Shown here piece after piece: positions 22,661 through 29,651 of a DNA stretch of 40,292 bases (positions are counted from its first letter, which is position 1; each line of letters begins with the position of its first letter). The stretch lies in IMG/VR virus record IMGVR_UViG_3300049027_000112, positions 1 to 40,292 of that record. One strand, written 5' to 3'. This stretch comes from a virus. The position numbers were made by a program, and so were the translations under genes. Under the pieces are notes generated by a model. It saw only the letters and a program-made list of their open reading frames with translations, did no database searches and was not told the origin of the DNA.

Positions 22661-23050
22661 ATGAGAGTGATGTGCATGAAGCAGCCATACTACTGGCAAA
22701 TACTGATTGCTATGTTTGGCGGTAATGTTCCTGATATTACCGATGTATGTATAGTAGTAGAGACGCGCAAGTGTGGTTGTGGTAAGCATGATGTGTATGA
22801 GTTGGAGGGCTATTACATGGCATCTGGATTTGATCCTGAATGCTTCGCAATTCTTCCCGAAGCTGATGCGGATGAAATGAACGACGCCGATCGTGAAGCC
22901 ATTGTGCCGAACCCTTTTCTCCAGGATGCCACGCCTATTACATTAGAAGATGAAGCATTACAAGCATACATGCAGGTATATAACCTGACAGGCTGTGAGA
23001 ACCGCGCCGCTGCGGCCTATTACCAAACCCTTAACGTACCAATGCCATGA
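22661..23050 (+). CDS. Unknown early phage protein
   Basis: 129 residues. The N-terminal part carries CxC-type cysteines (CIVVETRKCGCGKHDVYELE), perhaps a metal site; the middle has GFDPECFAILPEADADEMND, then PNPFLQDATPITLEDE. The ending (LTGCENRAAAAYYQTLN) is helical. It overlaps the next gene by 4 bases. Found in an early region with other unknowns; no family can be named. Confidence 0.6.
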   Translation: MRVMCMKQPYYWQILIAMFGGNVPDITDVCIVVETRKCGCGKHDVYELEGYYMASGFDPECFAILPEADADEMNDADREAIVPNPFLQDATPITLEDEALQAYMQVYNLTGCENRAAAAYYQTLNVPMP

Positions 23051-23370
23051 TGATCCTCTCAAAGAAGTTTCCACACGAAGCCCAGGAGTTTGAAATTTTC
23101 ATCAAATACGATGAGGTGAACAAACAATTTGAAGAAGTGAAGAACATCACACTGCGCAAAAATGGTCGCTGGTATCCTGTGGGCAACATCATGACTAAGC
23201 TCTTCGCTGAGGCTGTATGTAAGTTGATCACTACAACAGATTGGGAGGAAGTTCGTGAAGAGCAGGAGCAAAACAAACACAAATTATCCGATCTCCTTCA
23301 CCCGGTTATGGCAATGACCTTAAATCCATTCGTTGTCACCGGTGGCGAAGTGAGGGATGTATATAATTAG
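23047..23370 (+). CDS. Unknown early phage protein
   Basis: 107 residues from an ATGATG start overlapping the upstream stop. It begins MILSKKFPHEAQEFEIFIKY, has KNITLRKNGRWYPVGNIMTK, a charged helix (DWEEVREEQEQNKHKLSDLL), and a final VVTGGEVRDVYN. Soluble, mixed alpha/beta. It is the last gene before a terminator. Function unknown. Confidence 0.58.
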   Translation: MMILSKKFPHEAQEFEIFIKYDEVNKQFEEVKNITLRKNGRWYPVGNIMTKLFAEAVCKLITTTDWEEVREEQEQNKHKLSDLLHPVMAMTLNPFVVTGGEVRDVYN

Positions 23371-23387
23371 CATCAGGACGGTTGGCG

Positions 23388-23421
23388 GCCGTTTGGTAAT
23401 CCGTACCGCGGCTGCTTTTTA
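23388..23421 (+). terminator. Intrinsic terminator
   Basis: GCCG-ttt-GGTA (23388-23398) pairs with TACC-g-CGGC (23404-23412), followed by TGCTTTTT. It ends the unit containing the genes at 22661 and 23047. Confidence 0.65.
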
Positions 23422-23536
23422 AGATCTTTTTTTAAGAGCGCAGTATTTTCTCATAATCATGTAGTACTCCTCGCGGTATATCTATACCAGGTGAGGCTGT
23501 TTTCAAAATCATTATTCACCCTATCAACCTAAACGT

Positions 23537-23746
23537 ATGAAACTTTTACTGATCACAGATTCAACTCACTGGTTCTTCTTTGGTATCGCGTTCTTCCTCC
23601 TGATGTTTGTCGCGTCCCTGTTCATGTGGGCTGTTCGTACAGCTGAATGTTATGAGCATGAATATGATCCGGTAGATCACGAACCAGTGACGTACGATGA
23701 GATTATAATGCGTGAACATCTTTGTGCTGACATTATTAACAACTGA
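23537..23746 (+). CDS. Small single-pass membrane protein
   Basis: 69 residues with one membrane segment (HWFFFGIAFFLLMFVASLFMW) and an acidic, soluble C-terminus (YEHEYDPVDHEPVTYDEIIM). It starts 116 bases after a terminator and 2 bases before the next small gene. Such short membrane proteins in early operons often modify host functions or exclude other phages; no proof here. Confidence 0.5.
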   Translation: MKLLLITDSTHWFFFGIAFFLLMFVASLFMWAVRTAECYEHEYDPVDHEPVTYDEIIMREHLCADIINN

Positions 23747-23748
23747 TC

Positions 23749-23856
23749 ATGATTGAAATATTCTTTTCACTATTGATTACAGCGCTTGCCTGTATTGCGA
23801 TTATAGCGTATGTGCAGAAATACGGTGACAAGGGAATGAAAGAGTGGTATAAGTGA
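23749..23856 (+). CDS. 35-residue membrane peptide
   Basis: The frame gives IEIFFSLLITALACIAIIAY, a membrane helix, then a charged end VQKYGDKGMKEWYK. It follows the previous gene after 2 bases (TGATCATG), which supports translation. It is small and unknown. Confidence 0.45.
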   Translation: MIEIFFSLLITALACIAIIAYVQKYGDKGMKEWYK

Positions 23857-23883
23857 AATGATTTGAATAGTTCTTTGAAATTA

Positions 23884-24025
23884 TTGTTGGCAGTATGGAT
23901 ACTCTAAGTTGCCCGATTGAACCAGGGTGAAAGGTTCAGTCTACAACACAAATGTGTAGCACCCCAAACCGGTAGCAATACCAGCGACGCTTACGGTGTC
24001 CCTCTAATGCCAACAACCTTTTTTT
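23884..24025 (+). ncRNA. Structured RNA closed by a 9-bp stem, ending in poly-U
   Basis: TTGTTGGCA (23884-23892) pairs perfectly with TGCCAACAA (24008-24016), then CCTTTTTTT. Inside: GGATAC (23897-23902) with GTGTCC (23996-24001); TGAACC/GGTTCA (23917-23922, 23932-23937) whose loop GGGTG can pair with CACCC (23960-23964), a pseudoknot; CTAC-A-ACA/TGT-GTAG (23941-23959); and GGTA-GCAA-TACC. A coding frame is absent. The dense, consistent pairing suggests a functional RNA of unknown class. The gap 23857-24819 holds no gene; it holds this RNA, three tRNA-like units and terminators. Confidence 0.6.
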
Positions 24026-24075
24026 CATATGGCAAGCAATCGTTAGCCCGGGGCGTTTCCACGCGTACGGGTTTC

Positions 24076-24146
24076 GGGAAGGTAGCTCAATGGTAGAGCG
24101 CTGGGGCCACATACCAGAGGTGCAGGTTCGAATCCTGCCCAGCCCA
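24076..24146 (+). tRNA. tRNA-like sequence, unusual anticodon loop
   Basis: A D-arm GCTC-AATGGTA-GAGC, an anticodon arm CTGGG-GCCACAT-ACCAG and a T-arm GCAGG-TTCGAAT-CCTGC are clear. Acceptor strands GGGAAGG and CCAGCCC pair at five of seven positions (A-G and A-A mismatches at 4-69 and 5-68). Position 33 is C rather than T and the top loop pair is G-A, so the anticodon (CAC by position, or CCA by a shift) is not safe. No CCA is encoded. It may be a decayed or divergent phage tRNA. Confidence 0.6.
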
Positions 24147-24176
24147 CTTAGTATTTAAGGGTACGATCAATAACAA

Positions 24177-24205
24177 CCGGCCTGTTTCGCTCAGGCTGGT
24201 TTATT
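24177..24205 (+). terminator. Intrinsic terminator after tRNA-like sequence
   Basis: CCGGCCTG (24177-24184) pairs with CAGGCTGG (24192-24199) with one G-T pair, loop TTTCGCT, then TTTATTT. Confidence 0.7.
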
Positions 24206-24246
24206 TAAACTCTTTTTCTCGGATTATAACATGAGGTTCAGATCAA

Positions 24247-24278
24247 AGCCGGGGCAGGCCATGCGCCTCGGCTCTTTT
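24247..24278 (+). terminator. Intrinsic terminator / hairpin
   Basis: AGCCGGGGC (24247-24255) pairs over nine positions with GCCTCGGCT (24265-24273), one of them a G-T pair, then CTTTT. It is the second hairpin in about 100 bases, with a possible 20-residue leader frame at 24231 over it. Confidence 0.65.
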
Positions 24279-24463
24279 AAAGAAGTTTTTTGATTTAGGG
24301 TTTTAGCGAATTCAAACATGCGAGTTTAACTGCATGTAGCTCTTTAATACGACAACCGTGGGTATGTGGAAATACCCCGAATTAGTTTTCCAAGTTTCAG
24401 TAAGTGTTCCTGGTGTCAACAAGAGCCTTACACCTAAGCCAGTCGGGTAAGTGCTGGCAAACT

Positions 24464-24534
24464 GCACAGTAACGCAATTGGTGAGCGGTCACTCTTTCAC
24501 AGTGATGTAATGAGTTCGATTCTCATACTGTGTA
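24464..24534 (+). tRNA. tRNA-Glu(UUC)
   Basis: Acceptor GCACAGT/ACTGTGT (G-T at the end pair), D-arm CGC..GCG, anticodon arm TCACT-CTTTCAC-AGTGA with T33 and anticodon TTC at loop positions 34-36, variable TGTA, T-arm ATGAG-TTCGATT-CTCAT, discriminator A. CCA is not encoded, as usual in Bacteroidota. All arms pair well. The short D-stem (3 bp) is slightly unusual. Confidence 0.85.
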
Positions 24535-24597
24535 CGGTTTTGATTATGGTAGTTGAATAGCTGTATCGGTAGCCGAGCTGCTGCCGGTCTTTTAAAC

Positions 24598-24669
24598 GCT
24601 TCGGTAGTGTAATGGCTAACATAACGGTCTCCAACACCGTTGATCATGGTTCGAATCCATGCCGTCGCG
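24598..24669 (+). tRNA. tRNA-Trp(CCA)
   Basis: D-arm GTGT..ACAT, anticodon arm ACGGT-CTCCAAC-ACCGT with anticodon CCA at 24631-24633, T-arm CATGG-TTCGAAT-CCATG. The acceptor strands GCTTCGG and CCGTCGC pair at five of seven positions, with T-C and T-T mismatches at pairs 3-70 and 4-69. Discriminator G. The 36-bp repeat copy B starts two bases after the tRNA. Confidence 0.82.
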
Positions 24670-24670
24670 C

Positions 24671-24706
24671 AGGATAAGGTTTAATGGTTAATGGTTATTG
24701 ATTAGT
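24671..24706 (+). repeat. 36-bp direct repeat, copy B (before terminator)
   Basis: Same 36 bases as 15901-15936 except two adjacent positions (TA instead of AT near base 27). It lies between tRNA-Trp and a terminator. See copy A. Confidence 0.7.
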
Positions 24707-24712
24707 GTTATA

Positions 24713-24737
24713 GGCGGCCCGAGCTGACCGCCTTTTT
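24713..24737 (+). terminator. Intrinsic terminator after tRNA-Trp and repeat B
   Basis: GGCGG (24713-24717) pairs with CCGCC (24728-24732) followed by TTTTT. It ends the tRNA transcript. Confidence 0.72.
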
Positions 24738-24776
24738 AAACAGGCTTCTTTTTCTACACATAAAGGTTACAGGTAC

Positions 24777-24807
24777 ACCCCGGGTTTAACGGGCTCGGGG
24801 TTCTTTT
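24777..24807 (+). terminator. Hairpin / terminator before 24820 gene
   Basis: ACCCCG (24777-24782) pairs with CGGGGT (24796-24801), then TCTTTT. As it lies 13 bases before a start codon, it may act as an attenuator or block translation of the gene after it. Confidence 0.55.
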
Positions 24808-24819
24808 AAAACAACATTT

Positions 24820-25083
24820 ATGAAGTATATCATCATTTCTCTGGCTCACGGTACAGGTAAGGAGCCTTGCTTTTGGAAGGCAAAAGCAGCTGGTTATACT
24901 AATTACCCTTTCAATGCTGGTATCTATGATGAAGCAGAGGTGAAGGCGAGACCTAATTATTATAACGATGGTATTACTGGTGTTGCAATTCCGCTTACTG
25001 AACAAGCATTGGAGGCGATTGGCTTTAAATGCTCATTCGATGAGAAAGCCATTGAACAGTTTTTTCAAGTTGCTAAAAAGTAA
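24820..25083 (+). CDS. Small unknown early protein
   Basis: 87 residues: KYIIISLAHGTGKEPCFWKA, then AGYTNYPFNAGIYDEAEVKA, then IPLTEQALEAIGFKCSFDEK. An alpha/beta mini-domain; the HGTGKE stretch resembles but does not fulfil a nucleotide loop. It lies between two hairpins and is probably expressed from the early transcript. No family is recognised. Confidence 0.55.
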   Translation: MKYIIISLAHGTGKEPCFWKAKAAGYTNYPFNAGIYDEAEVKARPNYYNDGITGVAIPLTEQALEAIGFKCSFDEKAIEQFFQVAKK

Positions 25084-25086
25084 AAC

Positions 25087-25108
25087 CGCCGCTAAAGGAG
25101 CGGCTTTA
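25087..25108 (+). terminator. Hairpin after 24820 gene
   Basis: GCCGC (25088-25092) pairs with GCGGC (25100-25104) around TAAAGGA, then TTTAAAT. A weak terminator. Confidence 0.5.
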
Positions 25109-25118
25109 AATACAGGAT

Positions 25119-25256
25119 ATGAATTATATCACACTCGACCCAAGAAACGCTCAACAGGAGCAGGAACAACAGGAACTGGCACCCGAAACAAAAGCAGCCG
25201 AGGCAACTGAGGAAAAAGCAGAAGAAGCAGAAGGCCAGGGCGACCTTGTAGATTAA
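25119..25256 (+). CDS. 45-residue acidic, disordered peptide
   Basis: NYITLDPRNAQQEQEQQELA, then a Glu/Ala-rich run (ETKAAEATEEKAEEAEGQGD). It starts 8 bases after the hairpin tail and is followed by another terminator. Composition is strongly acidic, so a DNA-mimic or disordered adaptor role is possible. Short and uncertain. Confidence 0.45.
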   Translation: MNYITLDPRNAQQEQEQQELAPETKAAEATEEKAEEAEGQGDLVD

Positions 25257-25286
25257 TGATTCCAACCACGTACAGTCACAGAAACT

Positions 25287-25320
25287 ATAAGCCCCGGTGT
25301 ATCGGCCGGGGCTTATTAAA
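25287..25320 (+). terminator. Strong hairpin before Rad50-like gene
   Basis: ATAAGCCCCGG (25287-25297) pairs perfectly with CCGGGGCTTAT (25305-25315) around TGTATCG. The T-run on + is weak; the strong stem ends the RNA-rich section, 32 bases before the Rad50-like start. Confidence 0.68.
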
Positions 25321-25347
25321 AAAACACTGTTAAAACGAAACTAAGTT

Positions 25348-27378
25348 ATGAAAATAGTATTGCTCAAACTCATCATAAAGAACTTCAAAGGAATACCGGC
25401 TATGGTTATTCCTTTTCAAAACGAAACTTACATCTACGGTGCTAATGCAACGGGTAAGACTACGATCGCTGATGCCTGGTATTGGTGCCTGTTCGGAATG
25501 AATAGTAGCGATGATAAAGTTTTCGGTATCAAAAACACTGTTCTAACTGACCTTAACGAAATGGACCATGAAGTTGAAGTGCATTTATTAATTGATGGCG
25601 AAGAAACTGTGTTGCGTCATGTATATCGCGAGAAACGCCAGAAAAAAAGAGGTGCCACAGAAAAGACCTATACCGGAAACGAAAATGATTACTATTGGAA
25701 TGGCGTACCATGTCAGTTGAAAGAGTGGAATGCAAAGATCGAAAAGATACTCAGTGCTGATACCTTCAAAAAGATTACGCATCCATCATATTTCTGCTCA
25801 ACTATGCCCTGGCAGAAACGCCGTGAAACGCTGATCGATATGGCTGGCGCTGTTAGCGATCGTGAGATTGTTGGCCAGGATAGACAGTTAAATAAGCTGT
25901 TGGATGATATGGGTAAGAAAACCATCAAAGAATACCGGTCAGAATTAGGCGCCCGTAAAAAGAAGCTGAAGGAAGACCTGGAGCATATACCCGCCCGTAT
26001 CGATGAAGCGAAGCGCAGCCTGCCAGAAGAAGAGCCTGATTTTGATGCCTTGCAGATCCAGATCGATACCGCTGCCAAAGAACTGAATGAGATCGATCTG
26101 CAGCTATCGAATAAGAACGCGGCCCAAAAGAAGTTTAATGATGATCAGGCAGCTATCCAAAAAGAGATTCATTCCCTTAATCGGCAGCATTCTGACCTGC
26201 AGTATAAACTGCGCGTTGTGCTCGAGAATCACGACCGTAACGCCAGCTCTGATATCGAGGCGGCACAGGCTCGTATAGCCAGCCTGAATACATCTATTAA
26301 GCAGCTGGAAAAAGATAAGGCAGATGCTAAGGAACGTATCACTAAGTACGATGCCACCCTCGCTAAAATGCGTGAAGATTTTAGTGTGATCAATGCCCGT
26401 CAGTTTGAGTACCCTGGGTTTAAGTTCGATGAATCTGAAAATACGTGCCCCCATTGTAAACAGGCTCTGCCCGAGGCCGATATAAACACTCGTAAGGCTG
26501 ATTTAAAAAAGAACTACGATACTGACCGGGAACAGAAACTGGTTGCCTTCAACAATGCAAAGCGCCGTGAACTGGATGATCTCAATGCCACTGGCACAAA
26601 GACCAAAGGTAACAAAGAAGAGGTTGAAGGCTGTTTAAAACAGATCACTGAGAATCTGGAAAAAAAGCAGAAAGAACTCGAAGAGGCGACAAATTCACTG
26701 AACATATTACAATCCCAGTTTACTCAGCCTGAACCGATCGAGGTGCGTTTGGTTGAGGTAATGAAGCATAATAAGGAGGTATTGTCTATCACCGCATCAT
26801 TGGAAGCTAAGAAAGCGCTGATTAAAGAAGAGCCTGCTGAAGAAAATGCTGATGCGAAACAACGAAAGGCTGAGCTTGCTACGCTGCTTACCGACCTCAA
26901 TAAACGCATGGGGCTGAAAGAAACCAATGCCGCCACCAATGCCCGCATCGAAAAGCTCGGCCAGGATGAAAGAGATCTTTCGCAGAAACTGGCGGACGTT
27001 GAGCAGGAAGAAAATCTTCTGATGCAGTTCGAGAAGCTGCGCATGGGCGTGATTAATGAGCGGGTAAATGGCCTGTTCAAGTATGTCAAGTTCAAACTGT
27101 TCGATTACACAATTGAAGGCGGTGAAATTCCTTGCTGTGAAACCATGCTCAATGGCGTACCGTATAGCGACCTGAACACGGCCGGCAGGGTGAAGGCTGG
27201 AATAGACATTATAAACGCGCTATCGAACCATTATAACGTTTACGCGCCCATCTTCCTCGATAACCGCGAGAGTGTTACCGAAATTCCTGAGACTGAAAGC
27301 CAGGTGATCAATCTGATCGTTTCACCGGCTGATAAGAAGCTCCGGTTTGCTTCAGCGCAAATGCAGGAGGCGGTATGA
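25348..27378 (+). CDS. Rad50/SbcC-like AAA ATPase with zinc hook
   Basis: 676 residues. Walker A GANATGKTT at 31-39; two long coiled-coil arms around a zinc-hook CPHC (Cys367, Cys370) with flanking TCPHCKQALPE; the C-terminal half holds LNTAGRVKAGIDIINALS (signature-like) and PIFLDNRESV (Walker B-like: FLDN). This is the plan of Rad50/SbcC and phage gp46-type ATPases, which process DNA ends with a nuclease. No Mre11/SbcD-like gene is beside it; the MBL-fold gene nearby could supply nuclease activity, which is speculative. It is coupled to the next gene by ATGA. Confidence 0.85.
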   Translation: MKIVLLKLIIKNFKGIPAMVIPFQNETYIYGANATGKTTIADAWYWCLFGMNSSDDKVFGIKNTVLTDLNEMDHEVEVHLLIDGEETVLRHVYREKRQKKRGATEKTYTGNENDYYWNGVPCQLKEWNAKIEKILSADTFKKITHPSYFCSTMPWQKRRETLIDMAGAVSDREIVGQDRQLNKLLDDMGKKTIKEYRSELGARKKKLKEDLEHIPARIDEAKRSLPEEEPDFDALQIQIDTAAKELNEIDLQLSNKNAAQKKFNDDQAAIQKEIHSLNRQHSDLQYKLRVVLENHDRNASSDIEAAQARIASLNTSIKQLEKDKADAKERITKYDATLAKMREDFSVINARQFEYPGFKFDESENTCPHCKQALPEADINTRKADLKKNYDTDREQKLVAFNNAKRRELDDLNATGTKTKGNKEEVEGCLKQITENLEKKQKELEEATNSLNILQSQFTQPEPIEVRLVEVMKHNKEVLSITASLEAKKALIKEEPAEENADAKQRKAELATLLTDLNKRMGLKETNAATNARIEKLGQDERDLSQKLADVEQEENLLMQFEKLRMGVINERVNGLFKYVKFKLFDYTIEGGEIPCCETMLNGVPYSDLNTAGRVKAGIDIINALSNHYNVYAPIFLDNRESVTEIPETESQVINLIVSPADKKLRFASAQMQEAV

Positions 27379-27596
27379 AAGTAGAGATTGAATTCCTCGA
27401 AGAGGAAAGGGATGGTAAATGGACTGGATGGTGTGTAACCTACAGTGATAAGTATGCAGATGGTTTAGGTTATGATGAAATGCTTGGTTTGGTAGCTGCT
27501 ATTACCATGCCTGAAAAACGGCCAACACTCCAATGGCTTAAAACAAAGGATGAGCATAATGCATTCCGGAACAGAAACGTAAACAAAGAATATTAA
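27375..27596 (+). CDS. Small unknown protein after Rad50-like gene
   Basis: 73 residues: KVEIEFLEEERDGKWTGWCV, GYDEMLGLVAAITMPEK, then RPTLQWLKTKDEHNAFRNRN. It starts in an ATGA overlap. A small alpha/beta accessory protein, most likely of the recombination module. No family is recognised. Confidence 0.58.
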   Translation: MKVEIEFLEEERDGKWTGWCVTYSDKYADGLGYDEMLGLVAAITMPEKRPTLQWLKTKDEHNAFRNRNVNKEY

Positions 27597-27600
27597 TAAA

Positions 27601-28395
27601 ATGTCAACAGAAGTATTAAAAGTAGAAGGACAGGTCGAAACGTTGAACTTTTTCAATAAAGCTCAATTCGAAACAATGCAGCGTATAGCTCTTGTGTTTG
27701 TGAATTCAGAATTGGTTCCTGATATGTATCGCATTAGCGATAAGAATACTAAGGACAAGGCAATGGCCAATGTTCTTATTGCTTTGGAAATGGCGTCACG
27801 CATAGGCGCTAGCCCCCTGATGGTGATGCAGAACCTCTATATCGTTTACGGGCGCCCGGGCTGGTCTTCTAAGTTTCTAATTGCAACTGTTAATACATGT
27901 GGCAGATATGATACGTTGCAATATAAGATGACCAACCTTGGAAAAATAAAATCTGGCAATGTTGAATTAGATAACTGGGAATGTATTGCCTACACTTCTC
28001 TAAAGGATTCTGACGAGGTATTGGAATCTTCTCCTGTAAGTATTGAAATGGCTATTGCTGAAGGGTGGTATGGCAAGAATGGCAGCAAGTGGAAAACCAT
28101 GCCAAAGAAAATGCTCCGCTATCGTGCCGCTTCTTTCTGGACAAATGAATATGCTCCAGAGCTTTCAATGGGCATGAAGACCGCTGATGAAATTGAGGAT
28201 ATCGATTTTGTGGAGTTGCCAACTGAAAAGAAAGTTAAAGCTGAAGTTGAAGCCAACGCCAACAAAGAAACAATTGGCTTTGATCAGAAACCGGAACCGA
28301 AGCAGGATGATAAGCCGGCAGCCGATCCTGTTACCGATAAGAAGAACGAAAAGCAACCTGAACCAGAACCTGCAGTGGAGGGGCCGAAGTTCTAA
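27601..28395 (+). CDS. RecT-like single-strand annealing protein
   Basis: 264 residues. The core ALEMASRIGASPLMVMQNLY, then YGRPGWSSKFLIATVNTCG, EGWYGKNGSKWKTMPKKMLR and YRAASFWTNEYAPELSMGM follow the RecT/Redbeta-like pattern seen in Bacteroidota phages (p..a...A..lGl.p..m.qny.iv.GkP....kaliaLvn..g, ..W..yp..Ml...A....ar...pel..G). The C-terminal 50 residues are Pro/Glu/Lys-rich and disordered. RecT promotes homologous annealing of ssDNA. It forms one module with the Rad50-like ATPase and MBL protein. Confidence 0.66.
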   Translation: MSTEVLKVEGQVETLNFFNKAQFETMQRIALVFVNSELVPDMYRISDKNTKDKAMANVLIALEMASRIGASPLMVMQNLYIVYGRPGWSSKFLIATVNTCGRYDTLQYKMTNLGKIKSGNVELDNWECIAYTSLKDSDEVLESSPVSIEMAIAEGWYGKNGSKWKTMPKKMLRYRAASFWTNEYAPELSMGMKTADEIEDIDFVELPTEKKVKAEVEANANKETIGFDQKPEPKQDDKPAADPVTDKKNEKQPEPEPAVEGPKF

Positions 28396-28621
28396 TGAAA
28401 GCTCTAAGAACATAAAGCAAGGTCCCGAGATCAAAGATCTGCGTGTAATAGGCTCTCTGGCTTCTGAACGAAAGTCGGTTGTCGTAAAGACAATTCATGG
28501 CTGGATTTATGTTCGTCCGGCGGCATGGCTGCTTCAATGGCCTTTAAGTGAAATAGTTAAGTGTCAGTTTTATCACTCTATCAAAGTGCACAATGGTCCT
28601 AAAAATAGTCGGGTCAAATAG
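28395..28621 (+). pseudogene. Small gene with probable one-base frameshift near its start
   Basis: ATG at 28395 overlaps the RecT-like stop (TAATG) but runs into TAA after six codons (KALRT). The same strand in frame 2 from about 28412 is open to 28621 and protein-like: KQGPEIKDLRVIGSLASERK, then SVVVKTIHGWIYVRPAAWLL. That frame has no ATG, GTG or TTG after 28391. A single missing base near 28412 would join ATG to it. So it is a frameshifted gene or a sequence error; a rare start is an alternative. It overlaps the next gene by 29 bases. Confidence 0.6.
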
Positions 28622-29333
28622 TGACGGCAACGCATATATCATGGAAGGCGATAACGGCGAAGCTCTGCTCATTGAGTGCGGGCTTCGCTTCAAAAAGATC
28701 ATTCAGGCGCTACAGTATGATTTAAGGCGCGTTGCTGGCTGTCTGATCACCCACTCACACGGAGATCATTGTGCTGCTGTTCATGATGTACTGGCAAAAG
28801 GAATAAAGGTATATGCAACACCGGGTGAACATAATGCAATGGGAACGGATAAACATCATAACGCTTGCATTAGTTGGTATAAGCCATTTATGGTTGGCTC
28901 TTTTGAAGTGGTTTCGTTTAAAGTGGTACACGATACACCTGAGCCTGTTGGGTACCTGATCAGGCACGATGAATGCGGAACAGTTCTTTTTCTTACTGAT
29001 ACCGTGTACAGCCCTTACCGGTTTAATGGGCTGGTTAATGTAATCGTTGAAGCAAACTACTGCCAAACAATTTTAGATCAACGCCTGGCTGCCGGTGAGA
29101 ATCCGAAGTTCCTGCACGATCGCGTGATTAAGAGCCACATGAGTATTGCCAACTGTAAGGATCTATTAAAGGCAAACGATCTTACCCATGTAAACAACAT
29201 TGTACTCATCCACCTATCAGATCGAAATAGCCACGCAGAAAGGTTTAAGAAAGAAGTGCAGGAAATCACAGGCAAGAACGTGCACATCGCAGAGGCAGGA
29301 ATGGAAATATCTTTTAATCGAACACCTTTTTAA
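28593..29333 (+). CDS. Metallo-beta-lactamase-fold hydrolase
   Basis: 246 residues with the hallmark THSHGDH (residues 53-59) after the first beta layer, then VYATPGEHNAM, VVHDTPEPVGYLI (His of motif 3), FLTDT (Asp of motif 4) and late IVLIHLSDRNS (His of motif 5). It belongs to the YycJ-like class of MBL exonuclease/hydrolases that phages often keep near RecT. Probably a nuclease acting on DNA ends or single strands; substrate inferred. Confidence 0.83.
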   Translation: MVLKIVGSNSDGNAYIMEGDNGEALLIECGLRFKKIIQALQYDLRRVAGCLITHSHGDHCAAVHDVLAKGIKVYATPGEHNAMGTDKHHNACISWYKPFMVGSFEVVSFKVVHDTPEPVGYLIRHDECGTVLFLTDTVYSPYRFNGLVNVIVEANYCQTILDQRLAAGENPKFLHDRVIKSHMSIANCKDLLKANDLTHVNNIVLIHLSDRNSHAERFKKEVQEITGKNVHIAEAGMEISFNRTPF

Positions 29334-29335
29334 TT

Positions 29336-29626
29336 ATGGAACAGTATAGCATTATAGTATCAGAATACAATATCGATCCAACCCTAGTAGGTTACGATAT
29401 TAAACGGAAACCATCAACTAACGTTGACTACTACGGCACCAATGGTAAAGAAGTGTTTATTCAGTTTAAAAATGGCGTTTCATATATCTATGAAAATGTT
29501 CCCAAGGAATTTATTGAAGAAATGTATAAGGCTGAAAGCATTGGTTCTTTTGTTTCCAAATATCTGGCAAGGAAGTTTACTGCCCGGAAAATTGAATTGA
29601 AGCTGGTCAATAACAAACCTGAGTAA
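29336..29626 (+). CDS. KTSC-domain protein
   Basis: 96 residues. The pattern YDIKRKPSTNVDYYGTNGKE, VFIQFKNGVSYIYENVPKEF, then EMYKAESIGSFVSKYLARKF follows the KTSC domain (S..L.v.F..G..Y.Y..VP...y.....a.S.G..f...Ir..y). These small domains are common in phages and plasmids, and a nucleic-acid role is suspected. It starts 2 bases after the MBL gene. Confidence 0.7.
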   Translation: MEQYSIIVSEYNIDPTLVGYDIKRKPSTNVDYYGTNGKEVFIQFKNGVSYIYENVPKEFIEEMYKAESIGSFVSKYLARKFTARKIELKLVNNKPE

Positions 29627-29651
29627 TTCATCCGCACTCAATCGAAATGCC

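Noticed and set aside
24231-24293. A 20-residue leader peptide over the 24247 hairpin
   Set aside because: It is short, has no run of one amino acid that would suit attenuation, and no biosynthetic gene follows.
24968-25210. 80-residue frame overlapping two small genes
   Set aside because: It overlaps the end of the 24820 gene and the acidic 45-residue gene in another frame, both with better starts and composition.
28187-28621. A 144-residue gene starting inside the RecT-like gene
   Set aside because: The first 65 residues are only the shifted frame of the RecT-like C-terminal linker. Only the part after 28395 is independent; it is treated as a frameshifted gene.
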